Shown: one piece after another, positions 24,575 through 33,218 of the stretch | How positions within the stretch are numbered: position 1 is the stretch's first letter | Layout: every line of letters begins with the position of its first letter | Assembly: GCA_027450005.1 (NCBI GenBank) | Contig: DAIDKO010000096.1 | Coordinates: 24,052 to 88,051, forward strand | Length of the DNA stretch: 64,000 nt | Direction: 5' to 3' | DNA from: Rhodanobacter sp. | GTDB lineage: Bacteria > Pseudomonadota > Gammaproteobacteria > Xanthomonadales > Rhodanobacteraceae | Made by a program: the position numbers and the translations under genes | The notes under the pieces: model-generated | What the model was told of the DNA's origin: nothing | The model's database searches: none | The model's input: the letters and a program-made list of their open reading frames with translations, nothing else

Positions 24575-24709
24575 CTACTTCATCAACAGAATTTGCGCGA
24601 ATGACAACAGGTAGAACCCACCGACCACGACGGCCAGCACCCTCAAGGTCCGACGTACACCAAGGCGCCGCCTCCGTTCGAATTCCTCATCCGCATGCAG
24701 ACTGGCCAT
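24575..24709 (-). CDS. 44-residue single-helix membrane peptide between ctaD and ctaE
   Basis: An ATG at 24709, 17 bases after the ctaD stop, opens a 44-codon frame ending TAG at 24577-24575. The product has a charged head (MASLHADEEFERRRRLGVRR) and one helix (VLAVVVGGFYLLSFAQILLM). A 'small head plus one helix' peptide in this place is seen in many proteobacterial cox operons as a small assembly protein or a subunit IV-like peptide. I infer a similar role here from position, not from a recognised motif. Confidence 0.65.
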   Translation of the reverse strand: MASLHADEEFERRRRLGVRRTLRVLAVVVGGFYLLSFAQILLMK

Positions 24710-24728
24710 GCTTGCGCTCCCGTACCGA

Positions 24729-26342
24729 TCAATCGTTCACGTGGCCGTGCGCGAGCTCCTCGTCGTGCACCACCGGAGGGACTTCGAAGGTGTGGTGCGG
24801 CGCCGGCGAAGGCACCGTCCACTCCAGGCCCTTGGCGCTTTCCCACACGCGGTCGGCGGCCTTCTTCTTCGAGAAGAACACGCAATGCACGATCACGCCG
24901 AGGAAGATCAGCTGCGACGCGCCGAACAGGAAGCCGCCGATCGAACTGATCATGTTGAAGTTGGCGAACGCCACGTTGTAGTCAGGGATGCGCCGCGGCA
25001 TGCCGGCCAGCCCCAGGAAGTGCTGCGGGAAGAACAGCACGTTGACGAACACCACGCTGCACCAGAAGTGCACCTTGCCCCAGAACTCGCTGTACATGTG
25101 TCCGGTCCACTTCGGCAGCCAGTAGTACGTGGCTGCCATGATCGCGAACGCCGCGCCGGTCACCAGCACGTAGTGGAAGTGCGCGACCACGAAGTAGGTG
25201 TCGTGGTACTGGAAGTCCGCCGGCACCAGCGCCAGCATCAGGCCGGAGAAGCCGCCGATGGTGAACAGGATGATGAAGGCGATCGCGAACAGCATCGGCG
25301 TCTCGAACGTCATCGAGCCGCCCCACATCGTGGCCACCCAGTTGAACACCTTCACGCCGGTCGGCACCGCGATCAGCATCGTCGCGTACATGAAGAAGAT
25401 GTCCGCGCCCAGCGGCAGACCCACCGCGAACATGTGGTGCGCCCACACGATGAACGACAGGAAGGCGATGCTGGCGATCGCATACACCATCGCCTTGTAG
25501 CCAAAGATCGGCTTGCGCGCGAAGGTCGGCACGATCTCCGAGATGATCCCGAACGCCGGCAGGATCATGATGTAGACCTCGGGGTGGCCGAAGAACCAGA
25601 ACACGTGCTGGTACAGCACGGGGTCGCCGCCGCCGTGCGGATTGAAGAAGCTGGTGCCGAAGTACTTGTCGGTGAGCAGCATGGTCACCGCGCCAGCCAG
25701 CACCGGCATCACCGCGATCAGCAGGAACGCCGTGATCAGCCAACTCCACACGAACACCGGCATCTTCAGCAGGTCCATGCCGGGTGCGCGCATGTTGAGG
25801 ATGGTGGCGATGATGTTGATCGCGCCCATGATCGAGCTGATGCCCATCAGGTGTATCGCGAACACCACGTAGGCCAGCGAATCGCTCTGCAGCGACAGCG
25901 GCGGATACATCGTCCAGCCGCCTGCCGGGCCACCACCCGGCAGGAACAGCGTGGACAGCAATAGCGTGAAGGCGAACGGCAGGATCCAGAACGAGAGGTT
26001 GTTCATGCGCGGCAGCGCCATGTCCGGCGCGCCGATCATCAGCGGGATCATCCAGTTACCGAGGCCGACGAAGGCCGGCATGATCGCGCCGAAGATCATC
26101 ACCAGCGCATGCATGGTGGTCATCTCGTTGAAGAACGCCGGCTGCACCAGCTGGAGGCCCGGCTTGAACAGCTCGGCGCGTATCACCATCGCGAAGCTGC
26201 CGCCGACGAAGAACATCGTCAGCGAGAAGATCAGGTAGAGCGTGCCGATGTCCTTGTGGTTGGTGGACATCACCCAGCGCTGGAAGAACCCCTGCGGTGC
26301 GTGGTGGTGGTCGTGGTGATCGTGGGTGGCTTCGTGGGCCAT
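24729..26342 (-). CDS. ctaD: Cytochrome c oxidase subunit I (aa3 type)
   Basis: The 537-residue catalytic subunit starts at 26342 ([14 protein letters not shown]), after which twelve helices follow. Haem- and copper-ligand regions are intact: [14 protein letters not shown] (low-spin haem His), the CuB site [14 protein letters not shown] with the His-Tyr pair, WAHHMFAVG, and the double His region [15 protein letters not shown]. It carries the K- and D-channel residues expected of an A-family oxidase (for example [19 protein letters not shown]-like loop). The short His-rich N-terminus is a local oddity. The upstream extension to 26564 is not coding. It sits 91 bases after ctaC. Confidence 0.97.
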   Translation of the reverse strand: MAHEATHDHHDHHHAPQGFFQRWVMSTNHKDIGTLYLIFSLTMFFVGGSFAMVIRAELFKPGLQLVQPAFFNEMTTMHALVMIFGAIMPAFVGLGNWMIPLMIGAPDMALPRMNNLSFWILPFAFTLLLSTLFLPGGGPAGGWTMYPPLSLQSDSLAYVVFAIHLMGISSIMGAINIIATILNMRAPGMDLLKMPVFVWSWLITAFLLIAVMPVLAGAVTMLLTDKYFGTSFFNPHGGGDPVLYQHVFWFFGHPEVYIMILPAFGIISEIVPTFARKPIFGYKAMVYAIASIAFLSFIVWAHHMFAVGLPLGADIFFMYATMLIAVPTGVKVFNWVATMWGGSMTFETPMLFAIAFIILFTIGGFSGLMLALVPADFQYHDTYFVVAHFHYVLVTGAAFAIMAATYYWLPKWTGHMYSEFWGKVHFWCSVVFVNVLFFPQHFLGLAGMPRRIPDYNVAFANFNMISSIGGFLFGASQLIFLGVIVHCVFFSKKKAADRVWESAKGLEWTVPSPAPHHTFEVPPVVHDEELAHGHVND

Positions 26343-26433
26343 GGCCTTGCACCTCTGCCTCAAGTCTGACGATGGCGCGGCCGGATGTGGCCGCTCCCGG
26401 AAATCCGTGGTTGCCGCGCGAGGCGGCGCCGGT

Positions 26434-27426
26434 TCAGCCGTTGCCGCCCTGTACCGAAGCCACCGCGACAGGCGCCGCGGCGCTGGAGGCTGCGGCCGGT
26501 GGCGCGGCGGGTGCCGGCGCGGACGCCTGCTCCTGCTTCGCCAGCCACTTCGCGAAGTCCGCACGCGAAACGGCCTTTACCACGATCGGCATGAAGCCGT
26601 GGTCCTGGCCGCACAGTTCGGCGCACTGGCCGCGGTAGGTACCCGGCACGTTGATGTTGGTCCACGCCGTGTTGACGATGCCGGGGATGGCGTCCATCTT
26701 CCAGCCGAACGCCGGCACGAACCACGAGTGGATCACGTCGTCGCTGGTGATCACAAAGCGGACCTTGGTGTGGATCGGCAGTACCAGCGGCTTGTCCACG
26801 TTCAGCAGGTAGGTGTTCTCGTTGCCGGTCTTCACGGCGTACGGGTCCAGCCCCGAGCCCAACTGGCGCGTCTTGTCGGAGAGCGCGTCGAGCTTGGACA
26901 TAAAGCCGACCTTGCTGATCGGCTTGCCCTGGTAATCGACGTAGTCGTAGCGCCACTTCCACTGGTAGCCAGTGACCTTCACCGTCATCTGCGCGCCGGT
27001 GGTGTTCGCGAACGACACCAGGCCGCGGGTGGCCAGGTAGGCCAGCACCATCAGGATGATCACCGGAATCGTGGTCCAGACGATTTCCACCGTGGTGTTG
27101 TGCGACCACTTCTCGGGTACCGCGCCGCGCGATTTGCGGAAGCGGAACATGGCGATGAACATCGCGCCGAACACCAGCACGCCGATCACCACGCACACGC
27201 CGAACGCGACGTTGTTTAGGAAGTAAGGCTCGCCGGACCAGGTGGTCACGCCCCGTGTGAGGTTGAGTTGCCACGGGTGGGGATCGGCCTGCGCAATACC
27301 GGCGCCCAGCGCCAGCACGATGGCCATCGACGCCACCAAGGCACGCCTGATGCCGGTGATCCTGCCGCGGCTGGATCGGCCTCGCCCCGGCCGGGCCCCG
27401 TCAGTCCTGATGCTGCCAGATGTCAT
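26434..27426 (-). CDS. ctaC: Cytochrome c oxidase subunit II (CuA-binding)
   Basis: The 330-residue protein starts at 27426 ([10 protein letters not shown]) behind AAAGGGCGAG. It has a basic leader and signal sequence ([19 protein letters not shown]), two helices ([39 protein letters not shown]) and a periplasmic cupredoxin domain. The CuA site is complete: [12 protein letters not shown] supplies the first His, and [12 protein letters not shown] the two Cys, the Glu backbone ligand, the second His and the Met. An insertion of about 25 residues ([16 protein letters not shown]) and an Ala/Pro-rich tail are lineage features. It accepts electrons from cytochrome c and is first of the ctaC-ctaD-ctaE run. 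Confidence 0.97.
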   Translation of the reverse strand: MTSGSIRTDGARPGRGRSSRGRITGIRRALVASMAIVLALGAGIAQADPHPWQLNLTRGVTTWSGEPYFLNNVAFGVCVVIGVLVFGAMFIAMFRFRKSRGAVPEKWSHNTTVEIVWTTIPVIILMVLAYLATRGLVSFANTTGAQMTVKVTGYQWKWRYDYVDYQGKPISKVGFMSKLDALSDKTRQLGSGLDPYAVKTGNENTYLLNVDKPLVLPIHTKVRFVITSDDVIHSWFVPAFGWKMDAIPGIVNTAWTNINVPGTYRGQCAELCGQDHGFMPIVVKAVSRADFAKWLAKQEQASAPAPAAPPAAASSAAAPVAVASVQGGNG

Positions 27427-27446
27427 GCTCTCGCCCTTTGTTGAAC

Positions 27447-27935
27447 CTATCCGCGCCGCCGGCCATTGACCTGATCCAGCAGCAGCTCGAGTTTCCGCAA
27501 CAGCTCCACACGTTCCCGTTCGGCAAGGAACCGGCCGATTTCCAACTCGCGCCCGTGCGACGACAGCAGCAGGCGGCGACATCCGTTACCCCCTTCGTGC
27601 AACCGCACCCGCACCCAGCCAGGCTGGAAACTGGTGCGCTGTCGGCCCGGCAGCGATTGCACCACCAGCGACGCGTCGTCGAGGGTGATGCGCTCGCTGC
27701 GGTCGCCGGCACGCCAGGCCACGCAAAGGGCGATGGCCACGGCAGACGATTCGACCAGGGCGAACAGCGGAGCGAATACATTCCCCACCCACGCGCCCAG
27801 AGCGGCGGTCGTCAGCGCCAGCGACGCCAGAAGCATGATGAGCCGGCCTAAGCCGCGGCGGCTTAGCGTGCGATTGGGCCTGAGCCAAATCGACACGCTG
27901 GGCAAGCCGGCAGCGGCTGGTCGTAGCACGATCAT
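27447..27935 (-). CDS. DUF2244 family membrane protein
   Basis: The 162-residue protein starts at 27935 (MIVLRPAAAG). It has a PNRTLSRRGL motif before two close helices (LIMLLASLALTTAALGAWV; FAPLFALVESSAVAIALCVAW), then a soluble C-terminal half with FQPGWVRVRL and GRELEIGRFLAERER, all typical of DUF2244. The family sits next to cytochrome c oxidase genes in many proteobacteria; its role is not known. It lies 20 bases upstream of ctaC on the same strand and is divergent from putA. Confidence 0.85.
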   Translation of the reverse strand: MIVLRPAAAGLPSVSIWLRPNRTLSRRGLGRLIMLLASLALTTAALGAWVGNVFAPLFALVESSAVAIALCVAWRAGDRSERITLDDASLVVQSLPGRQRTSFQPGWVRVRLHEGGNGCRRLLLSSHGRELEIGRFLAERERVELLRKLELLLDQVNGRRRG

Positions 27936-28087
27936 GGAGATCCGGCGTGCCAAGAGCGGTTCGATAATAGGTCGCAAGTTGGCAAGGGGCAAGAATGTCG
28001 CAGGGGCCCGCGCAAGGTCGACCCGGAAGCGGCGGCCCGGCGGCGCACGGCGTACAATCCGGCGTTCCCTTCTGCTCCCGTCCTGCC

Positions 28088-31000
28088 GTGACCCAGCCCA
28101 TTCTCAGCCCCGAACTCCCCACCGGCGCCGAGCCGGCCCGTGCGCGCATCACCGCCGCCTGGCTGCGCGACGAAACCGAAGCGGTCAACGACCTGCTCGC
28201 CCAGGCCACCCTGCCGCCAGCCGAGCGCGAGCAGGTGATCGACGTCGCCGCCGGCCTGGTCACCCGCGTGCGCGCCCGCGCCACGGACCAGAGCGCAGTG
28301 GAATCCTTCATGCGCCAGTACGATCTGTCCAGCGAGGAGGGCGTGCTGCTGATGTGCGTGGCCGAGGCGCTGCTGCGCATCCCGGACAAGGCCACCGCCG
28401 ACAAGCTGATCCGCGACAAGCTGGGCGATGCCGACTGGAAGAAGCACCTCGGCCAGAGCGAATCGCTGTTCGTCAACGCCAGCACTTGGGGTCTGATGCT
28501 CACCGGCCGCTTGGTGAACCTGGCCGAGGAGACCCGCCGCGACTTCACCGGCGCGCTGAAGCGCCTGGCCGGTCGCGCCGGCGAGCCGGCGATCCGTCTC
28601 GCGGTGCGCCAGGCGATGCGCATCATGGGCCACCAGTTCGTGATGGGGCAGACCATCGACGAGGCCCTGGACCGCTGCGCCAGGAAGGAATACGCGGTTT
28701 ACCGCTACTCCTACGACATGCTGGGCGAATCCGCGCTCACCGCGGAGACCGCCGAGCGTTACCAAGAGGACTACCGCCGCGCGATTGCCCGCATCGGCGC
28801 GCGCGGTCCGTTCGCCAACCACACCGACGCGCCGTCAATCTCGGTGAAGCTGTCCGCGCTGCACCCGCGCTACGAGGTAGCCAAGCGCGCCATCGCCCGC
28901 CGCGACCTCACCGCCAAGCTGCTGGAGCTGTCGCAACTGGCGATGAAGGAGGGCATCGCACTCTCCGTGGATGCCGAGGAGGCCGACCGCCTCGAGCTCT
29001 CGCTGGACATCATCGGCGACGTGTTCGCGCACCCCTCGCTGGCCGGCTGGAACGGCCTCGGCATCGTGGTGCAGGCCTACTCCAAGCGCACCCCGTTCGT
29101 GATCGACTGGCTGATCGAAACCGCACGTGCGGCAAATCGTCGCTGGTACGTGCGCCTGGTGAAGGGCGCCTATTGGGACGCCGAGATCAAGCGCGCGCAG
29201 GAACAAGGCCTGGCCGGCTACCCGCTTTACACGCGCAAGCCGAACACCGACGTCTCCTACCTGGCCTGTGCACGCAAGTTGTTCGACGCCGGCAGCGAGC
29301 TGATCTACCCGCAGTTCGCCACCCACAACGCGCACAGCATCGCCGCCGTGCACCACATCGCGCGCGGCCGCCCGTTCGAGTTCCAGCGCCTGCACGGCAT
29401 GGGCACCGACCTCTACGCCGAGGTGATCGGCACGCAGAACCTCAACGTGCCCTGCCGCGTGTACGCGCCGGTGGGCACGCACGAGGACCTGCTGCCCTAC
29501 CTGGTGCGTCGCCTGCTCGAGAACGGCGCCAACACCAGCTTCGTCAACCGCGTGGTGGACGAGACCCTGCCGGTGCGCGAGCTCGTGGCCGATCCCTGCG
29601 AAACGGTGCGCCGCTTCGCCTCCATTCCCCACCCGCGCATCCCCCTGCCGGTCAACCTCTTTGGCGAACTGCGGAAGAATTCCATGGGCATCAACTTCTC
29701 CAACGACAACGAACTGAAGGCCACCGCCGAGGCCGTCAACGCCAAGTCCGGCCCGTGGAACGCCGCGCCGCTGGTGCCGGGCGGCCAGGGCAACGGCCCC
29801 GCCGTGCAGGTGACCAACCCGGCCGACCGCCGCCAGGTCGTGGGCAGCTACGTCAGCGCCGACGCCGCGCTGGTGGACAAGGCGTTGGCCAATGCCGTCG
29901 CCGCCCAGCCCGACTGGGACCGCCTGCCCGCCGCCAGCCGCGCCGCCATCCTGGAGCATGCGGCCGAACAGCTCGAGGCGCGCCGCGCCGAATTCATCGC
30001 GCTGTGCGTCCGCGAAGCCGGCAAGAGCCTGCCCGATGCCATCGCCGAGATCCGCGAGGCCGCCGATTTCCTGCGCTATTACGCCACGATGGCGCGCCGC
30101 CTGTTCGGCCAGCCCGAGCAGCTGCCCGGCCCCACCGGCGAGAGCAACCAGCTGTTCCTCAATGGCCGCGGCGTGTTCGTCTGCATCAGCCCGTGGAACT
30201 TCCCGCTGGCGATCTTCCTAGGCCAGGTCAGCGCCGCGCTCGCGGCCGGCAACAGCGTGATCGCCAAGCCTGCCGAGCAGACCAGCCTGATCGGCCACGC
30301 CGCGGTGAAGCTGCTGCACGACGCCGGCGTGCCGGAGGCCGTGCTGCAGTACCTGCCCGGCGACGGTGCCGTGGTCGGCGCCGCGCTGACCCGCGACCCG
30401 CGCGTGGCCGGCGTGGCCTTCACCGGCTCCACCGAAACCGCCTGGGCGATCAACCGTGCGCTGGCCGCGCGCAACGCGCCGATCGCCGCCCTGGTGGCCG
30501 AGACGGGCGGCCAGAACGCAATGATCGCCGACTCCTCCGCCCTGCCCGAGCAGATCGTCAAGGACGTGATCGCCTCGGCGTTCCAGTCCGCCGGCCAGCG
30601 CTGCTCGGCCGCGCGCGTGCTTTTCGTGCAGGAGGACATCGCCGACAAGGTGATCGGCATGCTCGCCGGCGCGATGGCTGAGCTGAAGGTGGGCGACCCC
30701 GGCCAGCTCTCGACCGATGTGGGCCCGGTGATCGACGAGGACGCGAAGAAGATCCTGGTCGACCATGCCGCGCGCATGGACAAAGAGGCGAAGAAGATCG
30801 CCGAAGTGGCGCTCGACCCGGCCGCGACCGCACACGGCACCTTCTTCGCGCCGCGCGCCTACGAGATTCCGGCACTGTCCACGCTCACCCGCGAGGTGTT
30901 CGGCCCGGTGCTGCACGTGCTGCGCTGGAAGGGCAGCGAGTTGAAGCAGGTGGTCGAACAAATCAACGCCACCGGCTACGGCCTCACCCTCGGCGTGCAC

Positions 31001-31243
31001 AGCCGCATCGACGACACCGTGGAATACATCCGCAGCCACGCCCGCGTCGGCAACTGCTACGTCAACCGCAACCAGATCGGCGCGGTGGTCGGCGTGCAGC
31101 CATTCGGCGGCGAAAGCCTCTCGGGCACCGGCCCGAAGGCCGGCGGCCCGCACTACCTGTTGCGCTTCGCCGGCGAACGCACGCTCACTATCAACACCAC
31201 CGCCGCTGGCGGCAATGCTTCACTGCTGACGATCGGCGAGTGA
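28088..31243 (+). CDS. putA: Bifunctional proline dehydrogenase / pyrroline-5-carboxylate dehydrogenase
   Basis: PutA oxidises proline to glutamate in two steps, passing electrons to the membrane quinone pool. The GTG start at 28088 (MTQPILSPELP) gives 1051 residues; a TACAAT -10-like hexamer at 28053-28058 suits it, and the longer frame to 27995 would put that promoter inside the gene. The flavin-dependent PRODH barrel occupies about 60-450 (RYSYDMLGE, SVKLSALHPRYE, RLVKGAYWDAEIK). The aldehyde dehydrogenase half follows: SPWNFPLAIF, FTGSTETA, ETGGQNA (general base Glu) and the nucleophile in AGQRCSAARV (about residue 838). Ends with PFGGESLSGTGPKAGGPHYL. It lacks the N-terminal ribbon-helix-helix repressor of E. 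coli PutA, so it is probably not self-regulating. Confidence 0.97.
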   Translation: MTQPILSPELPTGAEPARARITAAWLRDETEAVNDLLAQATLPPAEREQVIDVAAGLVTRVRARATDQSAVESFMRQYDLSSEEGVLLMCVAEALLRIPDKATADKLIRDKLGDADWKKHLGQSESLFVNASTWGLMLTGRLVNLAEETRRDFTGALKRLAGRAGEPAIRLAVRQAMRIMGHQFVMGQTIDEALDRCARKEYAVYRYSYDMLGESALTAETAERYQEDYRRAIARIGARGPFANHTDAPSISVKLSALHPRYEVAKRAIARRDLTAKLLELSQLAMKEGIALSVDAEEADRLELSLDIIGDVFAHPSLAGWNGLGIVVQAYSKRTPFVIDWLIETARAANRRWYVRLVKGAYWDAEIKRAQEQGLAGYPLYTRKPNTDVSYLACARKLFDAGSELIYPQFATHNAHSIAAVHHIARGRPFEFQRLHGMGTDLYAEVIGTQNLNVPCRVYAPVGTHEDLLPYLVRRLLENGANTSFVNRVVDETLPVRELVADPCETVRRFASIPHPRIPLPVNLFGELRKNSMGINFSNDNELKATAEAVNAKSGPWNAAPLVPGGQGNGPAVQVTNPADRRQVVGSYVSADAALVDKALANAVAAQPDWDRLPAASRAAILEHAAEQLEARRAEFIALCVREAGKSLPDAIAEIREAADFLRYYATMARRLFGQPEQLPGPTGESNQLFLNGRGVFVCISPWNFPLAIFLGQVSAALAAGNSVIAKPAEQTSLIGHAAVKLLHDAGVPEAVLQYLPGDGAVVGAALTRDPRVAGVAFTGSTETAWAINRALAARNAPIAALVAETGGQNAMIADSSALPEQIVKDVIASAFQSAGQRCSAARVLFVQEDIADKVIGMLAGAMAELKVGDPGQLSTDVGPVIDEDAKKILVDHAARMDKEAKKIAEVALDPAATAHGTFFAPRAYEIPALSTLTREVFGPVLHVLRWKGSELKQVVEQINATGYGLTLGVHSRIDDTVEYIRSHARVGNCYVNRNQIGAVVGVQPFGGESLSGTGPKAGGPHYLLRFAGERTLTINTTAAGGNASLLTIGE

Positions 31244-31254
31244 GCCATCGCCGC

Positions 31255-31286
31255 GCCCACGCTCCCAATCCGTTGGGAGCGTGGGC
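31255..31286 (+). terminator. Strong hairpin downstream of putA
   Basis: A perfect 14-bp stem (GCCCACGCTCCCAA, loop TCCG, and complement) lies 11 bases after the putA stop. No T-run follows, so it may act as an mRNA 3'-end stabiliser or as a factor-assisted terminator. Confidence 0.6.
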
Positions 31287-31369
31287 TGAGGCGAAGGGGA
31301 AATGCTTTTCGGCATTGGCGTGATGCCGACGCAGCGAGTCGCTTCGCGCCATGGCTCAGGAGCGCCTGC

Positions 31370-32251
31370 ATGGCAAGACAACAGCGGAGAGGGCAAGCCG
31401 AAGTCACCCGCTGGATGGGGCCGTTGCTCGACTGCTTGCGCGCACTCGGTGGTTCGGCCAAGCCGCAGGAAGTATCACGGTGGATCGCGCACGAACAGCA
31501 TCTGTCTCGCGAAATTACCGAAGCCACTCTCAAATCCGGCGCCAATCGTTTCCATAACCAGGTGCAATGGGCACGCCAGTACTTGGTGTGGGAAGGCTTG
31601 CTGGATGACAGCCGCCGCGGTATCTGGACGCTGACTCCATTGGGTTGGAAAACCCATCTCGACGAGGATGCGTCGCACGGTCTCTTTCTCAATCGAGCGA
31701 AGACCAATCAGGCCGAACGCAAGCAGCACGCGGAAACAGCACCGCACGCCGAACCCGAACTGGCCGAGACCCAGCCACCCGGAGAAGCCCGCGATCTGGA
31801 CCTGCTCGACATCCTCAAGTCCCTGCCGCCGCACGGCTTCGAGCTGATCTGCGGTCGCCTCCTGCGCGAGCACGGATTCGAGGACGTGGAAGTCACCCAG
31901 CGCTCGCGCGACGGAGGCATCGACGGCTATGGCCTGCTACGTCTCAGCCCCTTCGTGAGCCTGCGTGTCGCGTTCCAGGCCAAACGCTACAAGGATGTCG
32001 TCGCACGAAGCGCCGTAGGCGAATTCCGCAATGCACTGCTGGGCCGAGCCGAGAAGGGGGTGTTCATCACCACTGGACGGTTCACGCAAGACGCTGAATC
32101 CGAAGCGACGCGCGATGGCGTGGTGCCAATCGAGCTCATCGACGGCGAGCAACTGGTGGAACTGTTCCAGGACAAGCTCATCGGCGTAAAGCCCAGGACG
32201 ATCTTTGAGATCGACCACGCATTCTTCAACGAATTCCGCCGCGAAGCCTGA
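31370..32251 (+). CDS. mrr: Mrr-family restriction endonuclease
   Basis: The 293-residue protein starts at 31370 behind AGGAG at an 8-base spacing. N-terminal half: Mrr_N winged helix (LLDCLRALGGSAKPQEVSRWI, in part LRALGGSAKPQEVS, to about residue 95), then a polar linker. C-terminal half: a PD-(D/E)xK-type Mrr_cat domain with LPPHGFELICGRLLREHGFEDVEV, D181-G-G-I-D185 and Q203-A-K205, the catalytic set of the Mrr family. In Mrr, this nuclease cuts modified (foreign-methylated) DNA. No methyltransferase gene is nearby, consistent with a solitary type IV enzyme. It lies in an accessory patch with a broken SDR gene and an IS607 remnant. Confidence 0.88.
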   Translation: MARQQRRGQAEVTRWMGPLLDCLRALGGSAKPQEVSRWIAHEQHLSREITEATLKSGANRFHNQVQWARQYLVWEGLLDDSRRGIWTLTPLGWKTHLDEDASHGLFLNRAKTNQAERKQHAETAPHAEPELAETQPPGEARDLDLLDILKSLPPHGFELICGRLLREHGFEDVEVTQRSRDGGIDGYGLLRLSPFVSLRVAFQAKRYKDVVARSAVGEFRNALLGRAEKGVFITTGRFTQDAESEATRDGVVPIELIDGEQLVELFQDKLIGVKPRTIFEIDHAFFNEFRREA

Positions 32252-32342
32252 GGCAAGACGGCGCACCCACGTACGCGCCATGCTGGCAAGAGTAATTAAC
32301 TGATGCTTGATATGTGCTCATACCTATCTATAAATACTCACG

Positions 32343-32537
32343 ATGAGCAATCAATATCGGATAAGCGAATTCGCCCAACGTATCGGTCGAGCGACGAGCA
32401 CGATTCGTCGCTGGGAACGAGAGGGCAAACTGACCGCCAAGCACCTTCCATCCGGCCAGCGTTATTTTGACGAATCGGGAAGAGCGTCAAGAGGCTTCAG
32501 TTGGGCGGCGAAAGCCGCGTCAACGAAGTGCGGATAA
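32343..32537 (+). pseudogene. Truncated IS607-type TnpA recombinase (MerR-like DNA-binding N-terminus only)
   Basis: The first 45 residues (RISEFAQRIGRATSTIRRWEREG, then KLPSGQRYFDES-like sequence: LPSGQRYFDES) form the MerR-like helix-turn-helix that starts IS607-family serine recombinases. After about residue 45 the frame continues into unrelated sequence (GRASRGFSW...) and stops at 32537. The whole catalytic serine-recombinase domain is absent. A MerR-family excisionase-like regulator is an alternative, but its length and position beside element-end structures favour a broken transposase. Confidence 0.65.
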
Positions 32538-32568
32538 ATCCTATGAGCAACTTTGCTCAAGTGTATAG
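32461..32568 (+). ncRNA. Possible remnant of a TnpB guide RNA (omega RNA) scaffold at the element right end
   Basis: Two hairpins lie just inside the right boundary: GCGGC-GAAA-GCCGC with a GNRA tetraloop and flanking TTG/CAA pairs (about 32499-32524), and TGAGCA-ACTT-TGCTCA (32544-32559). In IS607/IS605 elements the 3' end of tnpB and the right end encode the guide-RNA scaffold, with the guide taken from the flanking DNA. A plus-strand frame through this region reads GGESRVNEVRINP, compatible with the tail of a TnpB. Position and structure fit; expression and function are untested. Confidence 0.3.
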
Positions 32569-33003
32569 GAACAGCACTACCGCAAGCAGTTCGACGTCAA
32601 CGTACTGGGGCTGCTGCTGACCACCCAGGCGGCAGCGAAACATCTGGGCCAGGGCGGTAGCATCATCAACATCGGCTCGCTGGTCAGCCGCATCACCCCG
32701 CCGGCTTCGGCGGTGTACACGGCCACCAAGTCGGCGGTGGAAGGCATCACCGGCGCGCTGGCACGTGAACTGGGCCCGCGCGGCATAAGCGTCAACGCGC
32801 TGTACCCGGGCCTGGTCGAAACGGAAGGCACGCACAGCGCCGGCTTTATCGGCTCCGACTTCCACACCCAAGCCGCGTCGGAGACGCCGCTGGGCCGTAT
32901 TGGCCAGCCGCAGGACATTGCCTCCATCGCGGTCTTCCTCGCATCCGACGACGCCGGCTGGCTCACCGGCGAAAAGCTCTACGCCAGCGGAGGCCTGCGC
33001 TGA
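32569..33003 (+). pseudogene. 5'-truncated short-chain dehydrogenase/reductase (SDR)
   Basis: From the element junction the frame reads QHYRKQFDVNVLGLLLTTQ and continues to a stop at 33003. The C-terminal part of a classical SDR is present: GSIINIGSLVSR (catalytic Ser loop), the active-site YTATK, GPRGISVNALYPGLVETEG, and GEKLYASGGLR at the end. The N-terminal third, including the glycine-rich NAD(P) site, is missing, and a TAG lies in frame directly upstream (32566-32568). It is therefore non-functional as a dehydrogenase. A secondary start at 32713 (MYTATKSA) is unlikely to make a working protein. Confidence 0.85.
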
Positions 33004-33049
33004 CCGCCATCGGCGGCAACGTACTGGGGGCGTCGGCGACGTGACCTGT

Positions 33050-33084
33050 GACCGCCCGCTTGCGCAATACGCGAGCGGGCGGTC
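33050..33084. terminator. Hairpin after the SDR remnant
   Basis: A 15-bp stem (GACCGCCCGCTTGCG with one G-T pair, loop CAATA) between the SDR stop and the aldehyde dehydrogenase gene. No T-run follows. Confidence 0.5.
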
Positions 33085-33218
33085 GCGTCGACGCACCGCG
33101 AATCCGCGGCATAGGCAGGCGCTCGGTTGCGTTGGCGTTTCGTCGCCGGATCGCCGCCCCGCGCCGGCATCACGCCACCGGGCATGTGGAGCGTTGAACT
33201 TCGCGTAAGATTCCCACC

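Larger units (their letters stand above)
32300..32568 (+). mobile_element. Collapsed IS607-type insertion element
   Basis: An AT-rich left end (32280-32342) precedes a truncated TnpA-like start (32343). Downstream the sequence runs into a right-end segment with hairpins and then, at about 32568, switches abruptly into the middle of an SDR gene. TGCTCA/TGAGCA pairs occur at both ends (32315-32320 and 32344-32349; 32544-32549 and 32554-32559), which could be recombinase half-sites. The left boundary is approximate. tnpB and most of tnpA are missing. The right junction reads TATAG|GA; insertion next to GG is characteristic of IS607 elements. Confidence 0.5.

Noticed and set aside
27634-30681. 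A 1015-codon plus-strand frame over putA
   Set aside because: It runs in another frame across conserved PRODH and P5CDH domains and is arginine/proline-rich with no domain.
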